Origin: Candidatus Fermentithermobacillaceae bacterium
GTDB taxonomy: Bacteria > Bacillota > Sulfobacillia > Fermentithermobacillales > DUSS01
Direction of reading: 5' to 3'
DNA: 64,000 nucleotides
Assembly (NCBI GenBank): GCA_012842495.1
Contig: DUSS01000004.1
Coordinates: forward strand, 124,001-188,000
The translations under genes were made by a program, and so were the position numbers. The notes beneath the pieces were generated by a model. The model was not told the DNA's origin, did not search any database, and saw only the letters and a program-made list of their open reading frames with translations. This document shows positions 8,472 through 17,477 of this stretch, in pieces. Every line of letters starts with the position of its first letter. Position 1 is the first letter of the stretch.

Positions 8472-9998
8472 TCACAGCCCGTATTTCTTGATCTTCAGCT
8501 GCAGCGTCCTCCGGGATATACCCAGGTGCTTCGCAGCCTGGGTGCGGTTTCCCCCAGAGGCCTCGAGAGCTTTCCGGATCGCTTCCTTCTCGGTCTCAGA
8601 GACGAGATGCGTCTTTCGCTCCGTGAGAGAGCCCTGGAACCCAGCGGAACTCTCGCCACAACTCCTGAAACCGCCCGGCCCGCTGAAACCGCCGGGCCCC
8701 CCGGAACTGCCGGAACCGCTGGAGCCGCTGGAACCAGTTGAATCAACGGAACCCGGTGAGCCGCCGCCTTCGAGAGAGTCCTGGCCGAACAGAGGGGGCA
8801 AATCTTTCTTGTAGATGGTTCCCTTGTCGCAGAGAAGGCTTATTTGTTCCATCGCGTTTTTCAGCTCACGGACGTTCCCCGGCCAGTCGTACGAAACCAG
8901 GATCCGCATGGCCTCGTCATCCACGTCCGGAACCAGCTTCCCCCGCTTTTCGCAGAATTCCTTAAGAAAGTGCCTTACCAGGACCGGAATGTCTTCCCGC
9001 CTCTCCCGCAGGGGAGGGACGTTGATGGGGATGACGGCGAGCCGGAAATAGAGGTCCTGCCTGAAGCGGCCCTCCTGAACTTCTTTCCTCAGGTCCCGGT
9101 TGGTAGCGGCCACCACCCTCACGTCCACCGGAATCCGCTGAGTACCTCCCAACCGTTCGATCACTTTTTCCTCGATTGCCCTGAGGATCTTCGGCTGCAT
9201 GGAAAGGGGAAGATCGCCTACCTCGTCGAGAAACAGCGTTCCCCCGTCGGCCATTTCGAACTTGCCCAGCTTTCGCCTGCGGGCACCTGTAAACGCACCT
9301 TCTTCGTGCCCGAAGAGCTCGCTTTCCAGGAGGTTCTCAGGAAGAGCTGCGCAGTTGACCGGAACAAACGGTTTGTCCCTCCTCGGCGACGCATAGTGAA
9401 TAGCTCTGGCGATGAGCTCCTTTCCGGTGCCGCTCTCTCCCTGGATCAGCACGGACACGTCGCTCCCGCAAACTCTTTCGATCACCGAGAAGACTGAAAT
9501 CATCTTGGGCGAAATGGTGACGATATTGCTCAAATTGAATTTCTCGTGAAGCTCTTCCTTGAGCCTGGATACCTCGCGCGTGAGCGCCGAGTACTTGAGG
9601 GCCCCTTCCACCACGAGCGTAAGCTCCTCCATGTCGAAAGGCTTCGTGATGTAATCGAAGGCGCCGAGCTTCATGGCCTGGACAGCGCTTTTCACCTCAC
9701 CGTAGGCCGTCATGATGATGACAGGCGCCGTTACCCCTTCGCGCCTCATTCGACGAAGGGTCTCCATCCCGTCGACACCCGGCAGGCGCAGGTCAAGCAT
9801 TACGACGTCTACATCATGTTGCTTGAGGATGTCGAGAGCTTCTTCACCCGATTCGGCGGACAGGATTTCACATTTTCCGGAAAAGGTCTGCCGGAAGAGC
9901 CATGCCATATTGGGCTCATCGTCTACCACCAGCATTCGCCTGAGGTTTCCAGCGCTTCGCTGGCGCTCGTGTGGTGATTCTTGCCGGTGCCCGCTCAA
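8472..9998 (-). CDS. atoC: AtoC-type sigma-54-dependent response regulator
   Basis: NtrC-family activator. Domain order: receiver (acidic pair in VVDDEP, phosphoacceptor D in VVMLDLRLPG, T in IIMTAYG, K in DYITKPFD), AAA+ domain (Walker A GESGTGKELIARAIH, sigma-54 loop GAFTGA, Walker B-type GTLFLDEVGDLP), and a C-terminal Fis-type helix-turn-helix (NRTQAAKHLGISRRTLQ). Between AAA+ and Fis lies an unusual linker of about 45 residues made of Gly, Ser and Pro repeats (DNA about 8640-8770). The start is unclear: TTG at 9998 has AAGGGGGAG upstream, ATG at 9935 begins directly at the receiver domain. It lies between its cognate kinase and the ato operon and should activate the sigma-54 promoter at 8178-8193. 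Confidence 0.9.
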   Translation of the reverse strand: MSGHRQESPHERQRSAGNLRRMLVVDDEPNMAWLFRQTFSGKCEILSAESGEEALDILKQHDVDVVMLDLRLPGVDGMETLRRMRREGVTAPVIIMTAYGEVKSAVQAMKLGAFDYITKPFDMEELTLVVEGALKYSALTREVSRLKEELHEKFNLSNIVTISPKMISVFSVIERVCGSDVSVLIQGESGTGKELIARAIHYASPRRDKPFVPVNCAALPENLLESELFGHEEGAFTGARRRKLGKFEMADGGTLFLDEVGDLPLSMQPKILRAIEEKVIERLGGTQRIPVDVRVVAATNRDLRKEVQEGRFRQDLYFRLAVIPINVPPLRERREDIPVLVRHFLKEFCEKRGKLVPDVDDEAMRILVSYDWPGNVRELKNAMEQISLLCDKGTIYKKDLPPLFGQDSLEGGGSPGSVDSTGSSGSSGSGSSGGPGGFSGPGGFRSCGESSAGFQGSLTERKTHLVSETEKEAIRKALEASGGNRTQAAKHLGISRRTLQLKIKKYGL

Positions 9999-10116
9999 TT
10001 CCCGAATGCTCCCCCTTGAATAAGGAAATGCTTCCCTCCACAAACAGGCATTGTTCGGCTTCACCCGGTCGCAAGTTCCCGGTCACCTGCGTCAGGCAAG
10101 ACCCGGGTAGGCAGTC

Positions 10117-11814
10117 CTAGGCACTTTCGCCGGCAGGTTCTATTACGGGAAGCTTGATGATGAATGTGGTCCCCTTACCCGGTTCGGACTCGAATTCTAC
10201 AAAACCCTGATGTTCGAAGATGATGCGTTGAACAAGGGAAAGCCCGAGACCTGTGCCTCCCTTTTTCGTGGTGAAAAACATATCGAACACCCTATCCCGG
10301 TGCTCCGGGGAGATCCCCACTCCCGTGTCCTTCACCAGGACTTCAAGGTATTTCGAACCGGACCTGTATCTCGTCTCCACGCTGAGCCTGCCGCCCTCCG
10401 GCATCGCCTGTACGGCGTTGAGAAAAAGGTTCAGGAAAACCTGGGTTAAATGGTCAGCATCCCCTTTCAACGACGGGACCCCATCGCCGCCGATGACCTC
10501 CACGGAAACTTTGTTAAGCCTGGCGTAAGCTGATATCACGTCAAGCGCGTTGTCGAGGATCTTACGTATTTCCACCGTGGTCATGTTGGGATGGGAGTAT
10601 CGCGAGAAATCCAATAGCGCTTCGATAGTTCGGTTTACCCGGTCAAGTTCCTTGACGACCACCCCGGAAAATTCCCTCAGAAAACAGGGATCCTCCAGCT
10701 TTTGAGGGACCAAACTGATGGCCCCCTTGACCACAGTCAGAGGGTTTTTGACTTCGTGGGCGATGGACGCGGCGATTTCTCCCACCGCAGCTAGCCTCTC
10801 GGCCCTCTCCAACCTTTCTTCCTGCTCCTTAGCTTTTTCGAGATCCTCCAGTATTATCACATGCCCGCGGCTGCGCCCGTCCTCCCCCTCAACGGTCGTG
10901 GAGATGAGAGTTACCGGCCTCTCTTCCCCGTGGGTGCGAAGCATCACGTTGGTGAAACGGTTGAGCGCCCCCCTCTCAGCATCCTCCAGGGCAAGGTAGG
11001 GGTCGATACCAACTTCCCTCAGCATCTGTCTGACGTTCATACCGGTGAATCTCTCCGCCGGTTCGCCCAGGATATCCTTCACCCCCGACGAAACGAACAC
11101 CACGTTCTCGCCATCGTCCGCCAGGATCACGGCCAGGCTCAAACTGTTCAAAAACAGCCTTAGGTACCGATCGAGCTGCTCTACGCTGCGAAGAAGCTGG
11201 CTCGGGCGGCTTTGCGACTCCCCTTTCCCAAGGAGCAGCACCCGAGAAGCGAAGAGCAGAAGTCCCGAAAGCCCGAGGAGAGCTTCAACCCCTGGCGAAA
11301 AGAAAACTTTCCGCGCCCCAAACTGCATCTGCGCGTAGATATCCTCGAGAGTTTCGTTGGCCCAAACGAACCCGATGGCGCGGCCGTTCCTGATGAGCGG
11401 CCGCATCGCGTTCATTATCTCGCCCCGGACCATCGATCCCACGCCGACGATTTCCTTTCCCGTTTCCATAGCCTGCCAACCCAAATGCTCGTGACCGAGG
11501 TCCATCCCCACCTTGGACCCGAATTGGGAGCTCGGCCCGTAGGTGAGGATGGCCCGGAGGTCCTTTGAGTAGTAGCCGACACCGATCCCGGGAAAGGCCC
11601 GGGCCACGAAGTCGGTAAACGGGCTCAGGGCCCGGTTGAGAAAGGCAATCTTTTCTTCCCGGCTGAGGGGCGGTGGGCTTGCCAGCGACAAAAGCCTCTC
11701 GTAGTCGCCTTCTAGGTACTGGTCCAAAAGCCGGGTGAGACCGAAGAGCTTCTGGGCTTTCTCCTCGATCAGAACGGCCTCGGTTTTCTGAAAAAGCAGG
11801 TATCTTGACTTCAT
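10117..11814 (-). CDS. atoS: AtoS-type sensor histidine kinase, lacks N-terminal anchor
   Basis: About 565 residues. Residues 15-170 resemble the AtoS sensor domain (FPGIGVGYYSKDLRAILTYG and VRGEIMNAMRPLIRNGRAIG, FVWANETLEDI). One transmembrane segment follows (about residues 183-200), then a PAS domain (about 225-330), the phosphoacceptor H-box SIAHEVKNPLTVVKG, the N-box FLNLFLNAVQAMP, and the G1/G2 boxes DTGVGIS and GGTGLGLS. Normal AtoS has a transmembrane helix before the sensor domain. Here the protein begins at MKSRYLLFQKTEAV, the in-frame sequence above has no hydrophobic stretch, and a TAA closes the frame about 75 nt up. So topology is unusual or the 5' end is truncated. No clear ribosome binding site. 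It should phosphorylate the adjacent AtoC. Confidence 0.88.
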   Translation of the reverse strand: MKSRYLLFQKTEAVLIEEKAQKLFGLTRLLDQYLEGDYERLLSLASPPPLSREEKIAFLNRALSPFTDFVARAFPGIGVGYYSKDLRAILTYGPSSQFGSKVGMDLGHEHLGWQAMETGKEIVGVGSMVRGEIMNAMRPLIRNGRAIGFVWANETLEDIYAQMQFGARKVFFSPGVEALLGLSGLLLFASRVLLLGKGESQSRPSQLLRSVEQLDRYLRLFLNSLSLAVILADDGENVVFVSSGVKDILGEPAERFTGMNVRQMLREVGIDPYLALEDAERGALNRFTNVMLRTHGEERPVTLISTTVEGEDGRSRGHVIILEDLEKAKEQEERLERAERLAAVGEIAASIAHEVKNPLTVVKGAISLVPQKLEDPCFLREFSGVVVKELDRVNRTIEALLDFSRYSHPNMTTVEIRKILDNALDVISAYARLNKVSVEVIGGDGVPSLKGDADHLTQVFLNLFLNAVQAMPEGGRLSVETRYRSGSKYLEVLVKDTGVGISPEHRDRVFDMFFTTKKGGTGLGLSLVQRIIFEHQGFVEFESEPGKGTTFIIKLPVIEPAGESA

Positions 11815-11840
11815 CAAGGACCACGCCCTGGCACCGGTTA

Positions 11841-11864
11841 GCTGTACAGCTTCGACGTCGAAGC
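11841..11864. repeat. Two abutting perfect palindromes before atoS
   Basis: GCTGTACAGC (11841-11850) and the 16-bp GCTTCGACGTCGAAGC (11849-11864) are both exact palindromes that share two bases. They lie in the 92-bp gap between the M14 peptidase stop and the atoS start on the minus strand. They could be an operator or an RNA hairpin (6-bp stem with an ACGT loop). Confidence 0.45.
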
Positions 11865-11906
11865 GACAGCACCTGCCCGCCGGGACCGCTTATAGCGCCC
11901 GGTCCT

Positions 11907-12956
11907 CTACTGCAGCCCGCCTTGGGCGTAACGAAGAAAAGTCTTCACCGCATTCAATCCGGCTCTGACCGAAGCTTCCTGAAACCTGGGCCAGAAGTCC
12001 GATTTCACCATATTTTCGAGACTGCCGAACCGGTCTCGACCGGGGGCCTCGACGGTAATGCCCGGCCTTCTGAATTCCTTGATGAACCAGTCCTTGTAGC
12101 CCCCGTGAACCGATTCCGCCGGCGAAGACGTTTGAAGGCCTCCCTGCAGAAGGTCTCCGTAAGCTTCGATCACGGACCGGGCTACCTCCTCGTCTCTCTT
12201 CAGAGTTTCCCCTTCCTGGTCGTAAGTCCAGAACACGCAATCGAGAAAACAGTGAAAGGCGATCACGACATCGGGTTTTTCCCGACGGGTCAGATCCGCC
12301 AGGAACTTCGACTCAGCTTCCGACTCGGGGGCGCTTCCTTTCTTGCCGATGGCCTTCGCCCACCCCGCGTCGAAGTTTCTGTTCAGATCCACACCGCGCC
12401 CGTTATACCTGCTGGTCCCCAGTCCGTCCGGATTGAGCACCGGGACAACCACCACGGACCTACCCCTGAGGACGACGGCAATGTCCCTCCAAAGAGAAGC
12501 GGCATCGGCTAAAGCGCCGGACATGCCCACGGTTTTCCCAGATCTGGTACCGGGCTCTTGAGGTGCGGCACCCGTTTCACCAGGTGCGCCGGAAATCATC
12601 CCGCGGGCATATTGTTCCGCCATATACAGAACGGTGCCTACGACAGGCCATTCATCGCCGTGTATCCCGCTCATGATCAGCAGAGCACACGGGCCATCAC
12701 CTATTCTGAATGCGGGAATCGGGAGCCGCTTCACCTGCGAGAGGCCGCTCTCGAGAGGCGTGATCGTTTCGTACGTTTCATAAAGCTTGTCCAGCGCGCA
12801 GTAAACGTCTTCTGGCCTGCGGTATGTACCGTCCACCGGTATTACAGGCTCAGGAAGCGGCGGCAGTCCGCCGGGGGATATGACCGAACTCGGACTTAAC
12901 AAAAGCAGAATTATGCTGACAAGGATTACAGCTCCCAGCCTTGTAATGACGGCCAT
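11907..12956 (-). CDS. Exported M14-family zinc carboxypeptidase-like protein
   Basis: A 349-residue protein with an N-terminal signal segment (AVITRLGAVILVSIILLLLS), so it is secreted or membrane anchored. M14 motifs are visible: zinc ligands in SGIHGDEWPV (H..E), the substrate-site stretch VLNPDGLGTSRYNGRGVDLN and RNFD, a third ligand histidine in VVIAFHCF, and the catalytic-type glutamate in GITVEAPGRD. The start is the ATG at 12956, with GAGGAGG upstream; the frame extends further but has no support. The substrate may be a peptide or a murein gamma-D-Glu-diamino acid link, since this subfamily includes both activities. It heads the same-direction run that continues with atoS and atoC, and lies 101 bp below two larger M14 paralogues. 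Confidence 0.82.
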   Translation of the reverse strand: MAVITRLGAVILVSIILLLLSPSSVISPGGLPPLPEPVIPVDGTYRRPEDVYCALDKLYETYETITPLESGLSQVKRLPIPAFRIGDGPCALLIMSGIHGDEWPVVGTVLYMAEQYARGMISGAPGETGAAPQEPGTRSGKTVGMSGALADAASLWRDIAVVLRGRSVVVVPVLNPDGLGTSRYNGRGVDLNRNFDAGWAKAIGKKGSAPESEAESKFLADLTRREKPDVVIAFHCFLDCVFWTYDQEGETLKRDEEVARSVIEAYGDLLQGGLQTSSPAESVHGGYKDWFIKEFRRPGITVEAPGRDRFGSLENMVKSDFWPRFQEASVRAGLNAVKTFLRYAQGGLQ

Positions 12957-13057
12957 AGGCCGTAACCTCCTCGAACCTTGCTGCGATATAGTCCGTTCCT
13001 GCAGCATCTCACAAGAAGACGACCGCGAAGCACGACGGGCACCGTGGGACGCCCGGC

Positions 13058-14722
13058 TTACCCCAATTTCAGCTCGCGCCTGCCGCTCCCCGCTCTGGGA
13101 CACCACGCAGTGACGGTGGCGCGACCGCCCGGCGCACTCCGAACGACCCAGGAGAACTTCTTCTTGTGGTCGCCGCCTCCTGCTCTTCCTCCTAGGTGGC
13201 CCGCGTCGAATTCGTCCTTGCCCGAGACGAGTTCGGCCCCGCCTGAAAGCTCAAGGCGCACCCGCACCGGCTTGGCCGCATTCATTTTTAGCGCCTGGAA
13301 AGTGACATGGGTCGGAAGGTAACCTTCGTTCTTGATGACAGCTTCGAGCTTGTAAAGCCCGTCGCCCAATGCTTCAGCCTGGAACGATTCGACCACCAGC
13401 AGGGGAGTGATGAGCGCTCGAGTCAAATTAAACGGCGCGTTCTTTTTCAGCTCCTCCTCCAGGAGCTCAAGGGGCGGATTCTGACGTCCGAACTTGGGCT
13501 CCCACCCTCCGATTTCCACCGGGCCGAAATCTGGATGGTCGAACGGACGCCACGGGTGAAAGAGCTTTCCGCCCATAACCTCGTCGTTCCACTTGAGGAG
13601 CTTCAGAGCATCCTCTTCCCTTTCTTTCTCGGAAAGCCCTCTATACGCATGCAGCGGCCTTTTAGGGATTCCCGCTCTCCCCGCCATATCCCATAACTCT
13701 GTTTCGAAAGCCAGTATCCCGAGGGTTTCATACACCCACTCGAGGTCGCTGCCAACCTCGGGCTTGTCCTGGTTAAAAGTAAACCATTCGAATACGGCAC
13801 GGCAGGGATATCCCGTGATTTCCTCGGCTCTCTCGCCTACGGCGCGGTAAATCTCCTGGTCCTCCCGGAGCATCTCGGATTCCCGGCGGGTGCACAGAGG
13901 CCGAAGGATCCATCCGCCGCTGGTGTGATAGGCCATCGAGGTTACGATGTTGGGATGGGAAATGTAGAAGTCCCCTACAGCTTTCATCTCGGGTTCCGAG
14001 AAGGGATAGTCGCCCGAACCCCGCTGCCTTACGGGAAGCGCCCAGTTGGTCGGATAGTTTCTGTTGAAGTCAAGACCGTACCGGGGAGGAGCTTGCTTGA
14101 CCACCACTGCGTCGCCGTCGGCCAACCGGCCCTCCGTGTAGACGCTGTAGTACGTCCCTCCGGTTTCGTCAGGTCGTCTCCTCACCATAAGTCTGGGATC
14201 CTTATCCGACACTTTCCAGGCGCCGTCCGGATCAGGAATTCGCATGGTCAGGATTTTCCCGTCCCCGTCGACGTCTTCTGGAACCAGCCCTTTCCTCTCG
14301 TCCACCTCGCCGGGCCAGGGTCTCATACTCGAACGAAGCGTATGCGGGGTATGGAGGTAGTAGTCCGAGCCGTCCACCGTGATCCTGGGGATGAAGTAGA
14401 ACGTGCGGGTATCAAGGATGCGGGTGATCTGAGGGTCGTTCCCGTACCCTTCGACCAGCATCTTAATGGTGTAGAGTATGACCTCGCATCCTGTGACTTC
14501 GCCCGCATGTGTGTTCGCGTCGGCGTAGACGGCGGGCTTGTCCTTACCCTCCCCGGTTTTCCTGTTTGTGACCTCAAGCATCCAGATGTCGCGCCCCTCA
14601 TAAGACTTCCCGATAGACTCCAACCGGCACAGGTCCGGGTAGGTAACTTCGAGGGTTTTAAGGATTTGCGTTAATTCGGCATAGTCGTGATACCTGTCGA
14701 ACGTGATGTCCAACTTTTCCAC
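13058..14722 (-). CDS. M14-family metallocarboxypeptidase (cytoplasmic paralogue 1)
   Basis: A 554-residue protein without a signal peptide. The M14 domain occupies about residues 5-360: ligands in DANTHAGEVTG (H..E), substrate-binding RNYP in YGLDFNRNYPTNW, histidine in SMAYHTSGG, and the catalytic glutamate in LAFETELWDMA. A DVDGDGK loop resembles a calcium-binding turn. The remaining 190 residues look like beta-sandwich sequence (VIKNEGYLPTHVTFQAL), as found at the C terminus of large bacterial M14 proteins. It is about the same length as, and clearly paralogous to, the next gene upstream (14873-16576). The pair plus the exported member suggests peptide processing, consistent with the Opp importer elsewhere in the window. 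Confidence 0.87.
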   Translation of the reverse strand: MEKLDITFDRYHDYAELTQILKTLEVTYPDLCRLESIGKSYEGRDIWMLEVTNRKTGEGKDKPAVYADANTHAGEVTGCEVILYTIKMLVEGYGNDPQITRILDTRTFYFIPRITVDGSDYYLHTPHTLRSSMRPWPGEVDERKGLVPEDVDGDGKILTMRIPDPDGAWKVSDKDPRLMVRRRPDETGGTYYSVYTEGRLADGDAVVVKQAPPRYGLDFNRNYPTNWALPVRQRGSGDYPFSEPEMKAVGDFYISHPNIVTSMAYHTSGGWILRPLCTRRESEMLREDQEIYRAVGERAEEITGYPCRAVFEWFTFNQDKPEVGSDLEWVYETLGILAFETELWDMAGRAGIPKRPLHAYRGLSEKEREEDALKLLKWNDEVMGGKLFHPWRPFDHPDFGPVEIGGWEPKFGRQNPPLELLEEELKKNAPFNLTRALITPLLVVESFQAEALGDGLYKLEAVIKNEGYLPTHVTFQALKMNAAKPVRVRLELSGGAELVSGKDEFDAGHLGGRAGGGDHKKKFSWVVRSAPGGRATVTAWCPRAGSGRRELKLG

Positions 14723-14872
14723 CTTCTTCTCTCAGATAAAACACCCGTCTTTTCGGACTTGGGCTACATTGAGGCCCATATTGGCATACGGCATGAGTAT
14801 AATCGCGATGCAAGGCACACCCGGCCGGTCTCTAGTTGTACGGGCCGGTCCGGGCTGACTACTCCGCGGGAG

Positions 14873-16576
14873 CTACGGTTTACCTGCATGTGAGCCTTGA
14901 GCTTCCAGGACCGTCTCCAGCGTCGCCTCGCCGGCTTTCTGCGACCAAGCGCGAACGCGAATTCTCGTCCCGGTAGAAGCTTTGAGCACCCACTCCACTC
15001 TCTTTTTCTGCGCCATCTCAGCCTGCCGGAACATCCACATTCCGCCCGTGGACGCCAAACCATCGAGATGACCGATCTCCTCGCGGGACCGACCAGCTAT
15101 GAACTCCACACGCGACCCGGGTGATTCAGAGGATAATTCAACCATAACAGGCCTGGCTTTTCCTGCGGCGATTGCCTGCTCCGAAACGTTGGTTGGAAGA
15201 TAGGCGGTGTTTTTCACCCATACCGATACCGTGAAAAGTTCCGGCGAAAGCTGGGTGACCTCCCCTTTCTCCAGCGCAAGTCTGGGCAGGCAGGCTGCAT
15301 GGTAGAGAGTGAACAGGGCGTTCTTATGGCACTCTCCTTCCAGGTATGCGGGTGGAGGATTGGTCAGGGTGAATTTGGACTTCCACCCGCCGATCTCGAC
15401 CGGACCGAGCTGCGGGTGCTCAAAAGGTCGCCACATCTCAAAAGCCTGACCTGCCAGTTCCCGGTCGTTCCACTGAAGAAGCTTGAGCTGAGCTTCTTCC
15501 GAACCCCTGTCCTTCCTGTCGAAAAGCTTCTGTCCCGCCCTCACCCATGCGTTCCACAGCTCGGTGGAAAAGGTGATTATGCCCTGATGCTCGTAAAGCC
15601 AGTCCATGAACACGCCTTTCAGCGGGTGGGCTTTGTCGGCAGTATAATCCTCGTAAGTCGAGACACAAGGATACCCCGTCAGTTTGCTCCCTTTCTCGCC
15701 GATGGCCCGGTAGACGGCCACATCCTTCTGAGGTAGTTTGTCGTCGGGTTTCGTCGCCGAAGGCCTCAGTATGGCCCCCATGGTGGTGTGATAAGACATC
15801 GCTCCTCCGATGTTCGGATGGGATATGATGAAATCGGCGACGTTTCTCGTCTCCGGTTCGGAGAGGGGATACGGGCCGGACCCTCTCTGTCCAGCTTCGG
15901 GCTCCCAGTTGGCTGGATAGTTTCTGTTGAGATCAAGACACCACTTAGGAGGAGCGATTTTGATGTCGCCCCCGTCCCAGTTCTTGAGCACCCCTTCGGG
16001 GTAGATTTTGTAAAACGGGCCTTCCGTGTCCCACGGTTGCCGTCTCACCATCAGTCTGGGGTCCGCCTGGGATACCTTCCACTCGCCGTTGGGATCCTTC
16101 ACCCTCATCTGCAGTATCCAGCCGTCACCATCCACATCCTCGGGTACGAGCCCCTCTTCCCGTTCCCTCTCAGGATATACTCGGGTGCTCGACCTGAGGG
16201 TGTACGGAGTATGGAGGAATACCTCCGCCCCGTCCTGAGCTATCCGGGGTAAAATGTAAAAGGTTTTCGTGTCCACCAGGTCTTTAACGAACGGATCCCG
16301 GTCGTACCGGGAGAGGAGGTACCAGATGGTATACAGGCAAACCATTGAGCCGGTTACCTCGGGAGCGTGGTGGTTACCGTCGATGTACATGCCCGGCTTC
16401 TTTAAAGGGTCGCCCAGAGAATAATTGGTTATCTCCACCATCCACATTTCCCGGCCTTCATAGGTTTTGCCGATAGAATACATCTTGCTCAAATCAGGTC
16501 TCTGGGCGACGAGTTCATTCAAAGCCTGGGTGAGCTCGTGATAATCCAAATACCTCGTAAAATCCGGTTTCTTCAT
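14873..16576 (-). CDS. M14-family metallocarboxypeptidase (cytoplasmic paralogue 2)
   Basis: A 567-residue paralogue of the preceding gene along its whole length, with the same start architecture (FTRYLDYHELTQALNELV). Zinc ligands are in DGNHHAPEVTG, where HAPE replaces the usual H-x-G-E; the substrate motif is CLDLNRNYPANWEP, the third histidine MSYHTTMG, and the catalytic glutamate FSTELWNAW. A DVDGDG turn and the C-terminal beta-sandwich (VKNTAYLPTNVSEQAI) are also conserved. No signal peptide is seen. The two genes are separated by about 150 bp and probably arose by tandem duplication; divergence of the active-site neighbourhood suggests different substrates. Confidence 0.87.
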   Translation of the reverse strand: MKKPDFTRYLDYHELTQALNELVAQRPDLSKMYSIGKTYEGREMWMVEITNYSLGDPLKKPGMYIDGNHHAPEVTGSMVCLYTIWYLLSRYDRDPFVKDLVDTKTFYILPRIAQDGAEVFLHTPYTLRSSTRVYPEREREEGLVPEDVDGDGWILQMRVKDPNGEWKVSQADPRLMVRRQPWDTEGPFYKIYPEGVLKNWDGGDIKIAPPKWCLDLNRNYPANWEPEAGQRGSGPYPLSEPETRNVADFIISHPNIGGAMSYHTTMGAILRPSATKPDDKLPQKDVAVYRAIGEKGSKLTGYPCVSTYEDYTADKAHPLKGVFMDWLYEHQGIITFSTELWNAWVRAGQKLFDRKDRGSEEAQLKLLQWNDRELAGQAFEMWRPFEHPQLGPVEIGGWKSKFTLTNPPPAYLEGECHKNALFTLYHAACLPRLALEKGEVTQLSPELFTVSVWVKNTAYLPTNVSEQAIAAGKARPVMVELSSESPGSRVEFIAGRSREEIGHLDGLASTGGMWMFRQAEMAQKKRVEWVLKASTGTRIRVRAWSQKAGEATLETVLEAQGSHAGKP

Positions 16577-16657
16577 AGCTTGCCCGGCCGCGAAACCCCA
16601 CCGGTGTGTGCGGACGGACTAGAACCCCCTTTCCTGGACTCACCGACGTCCCCGCGT

Positions 16658-17203
16658 TCAGTACTCGATCCCTTCTTGCGCCGGCACCCCCTTCCGGTAA
16701 TGGTGTTTGACCTCGCGGACTTCCGAAACCATATCCGCCCTGTCCATGACCTCCTGCCGGGCGTACCTGCCAGTAAGTACCAGATCCACATCGTCGGGCT
16801 TTGAGTCGATGAGAGCCAGAACCTCCTGGACGGACAAAAGTCCGGCGTAGACGGCGACGTTGACCTCGTCGAGGACTATCATCCCGTACCTGCCCGACTC
16901 CAGAGCTTCTTTCGCTCTTCCCAGGGCCTTTCGCGCCAATTCGATGTCTACGGGAGCGGGGTCGGAAAGGTTCACAAACTCGTCCCGCCCGTGCTGCTCG
17001 ATTTCCAGGAGAGGCAGATACTTTTCCGCGGCGATCCGCTCTCCGTATACATTGCCCCGACCTTTCATGAACTGGATCACGAGAACCCGCCTACCCCACC
17101 CTACCTGGCGTAAAGCGAGACCCAGGGCGGCGGTAGTTTTGCCTTTTCCGTCACCGGTATAGACCATGATAAGGCCTCTTCTCAGCTTGTCTTTACCTGA
17201 CAT
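16658..17203 (-). CDS. cobO: Cob(I)yrinic acid a,c-diamide adenosyltransferase (CobO/BtuR)
   Basis: A 181-residue P-loop protein of the CobA/CobO/BtuR type that transfers the 5'-deoxyadenosyl group of ATP to Co(I) corrinoid. The inverted-orientation P-loop YTGDGKGKTTAALGLAL is at residues 15-30, and VLDEVNVAVYAGLL plus VLTGRYARQEVMDRADMVSE match the family. GAGGAGG precedes the ATG at good spacing. No other cobalamin genes are in the window, so it may serve corrinoid salvage for B12-dependent enzymes encoded elsewhere. Confidence 0.93.
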   Translation of the reverse strand: MSGKDKLRRGLIMVYTGDGKGKTTAALGLALRQVGWGRRVLVIQFMKGRGNVYGERIAAEKYLPLLEIEQHGRDEFVNLSDPAPVDIELARKALGRAKEALESGRYGMIVLDEVNVAVYAGLLSVQEVLALIDSKPDDVDLVLTGRYARQEVMDRADMVSEVREVKHHYRKGVPAQEGIEY

Positions 17204-17370
17204 GCGTCGGCCTCCTCTTCACCCTGCTGAATGACGACCGGTTAGAGCCGGGCCCGGAATGGTTTATACTTCTTCGACCCTTTCTAGGTGCCTGAGCAAT
17301 TTCCCTTTCGCCGGTTCCCTTCGATTCACTGGAAAAAAGATGATTATCAACCGGCGCAAATCTCTTGTTG

Positions 17371-17386
17371 CAAACCGGCCGGTTTG
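17371..17386. promoter_or_regulatory. 16-bp perfect palindrome between cobO and ftsK
   Basis: CAAACCGGCCGGTTTG is its own reverse complement. It lies in the 341-bp divergent gap between cobO and ftsK, about 170 bp from either gene. Its length and position suggest a dimeric regulator site, but no family can be assigned. No cobalamin riboswitch-like sequence was recognised in the gap. Confidence 0.4.
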
Positions 17387-17477
17387 GACCGCGGGAAAGC
17401 AGTTATAACCGCTTGACCCCGTTGGTGACGTGTGCTCCCGCCGGCACCTGCTCTCCGTGCTGAGAAGGAAGGAGCCT

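Noticed and set aside
8526-8741. Collagen-like plus-strand ORF opposite atoC
   Set aside because: It is the antisense shadow of the Gly/Ser/Pro linker repeats.
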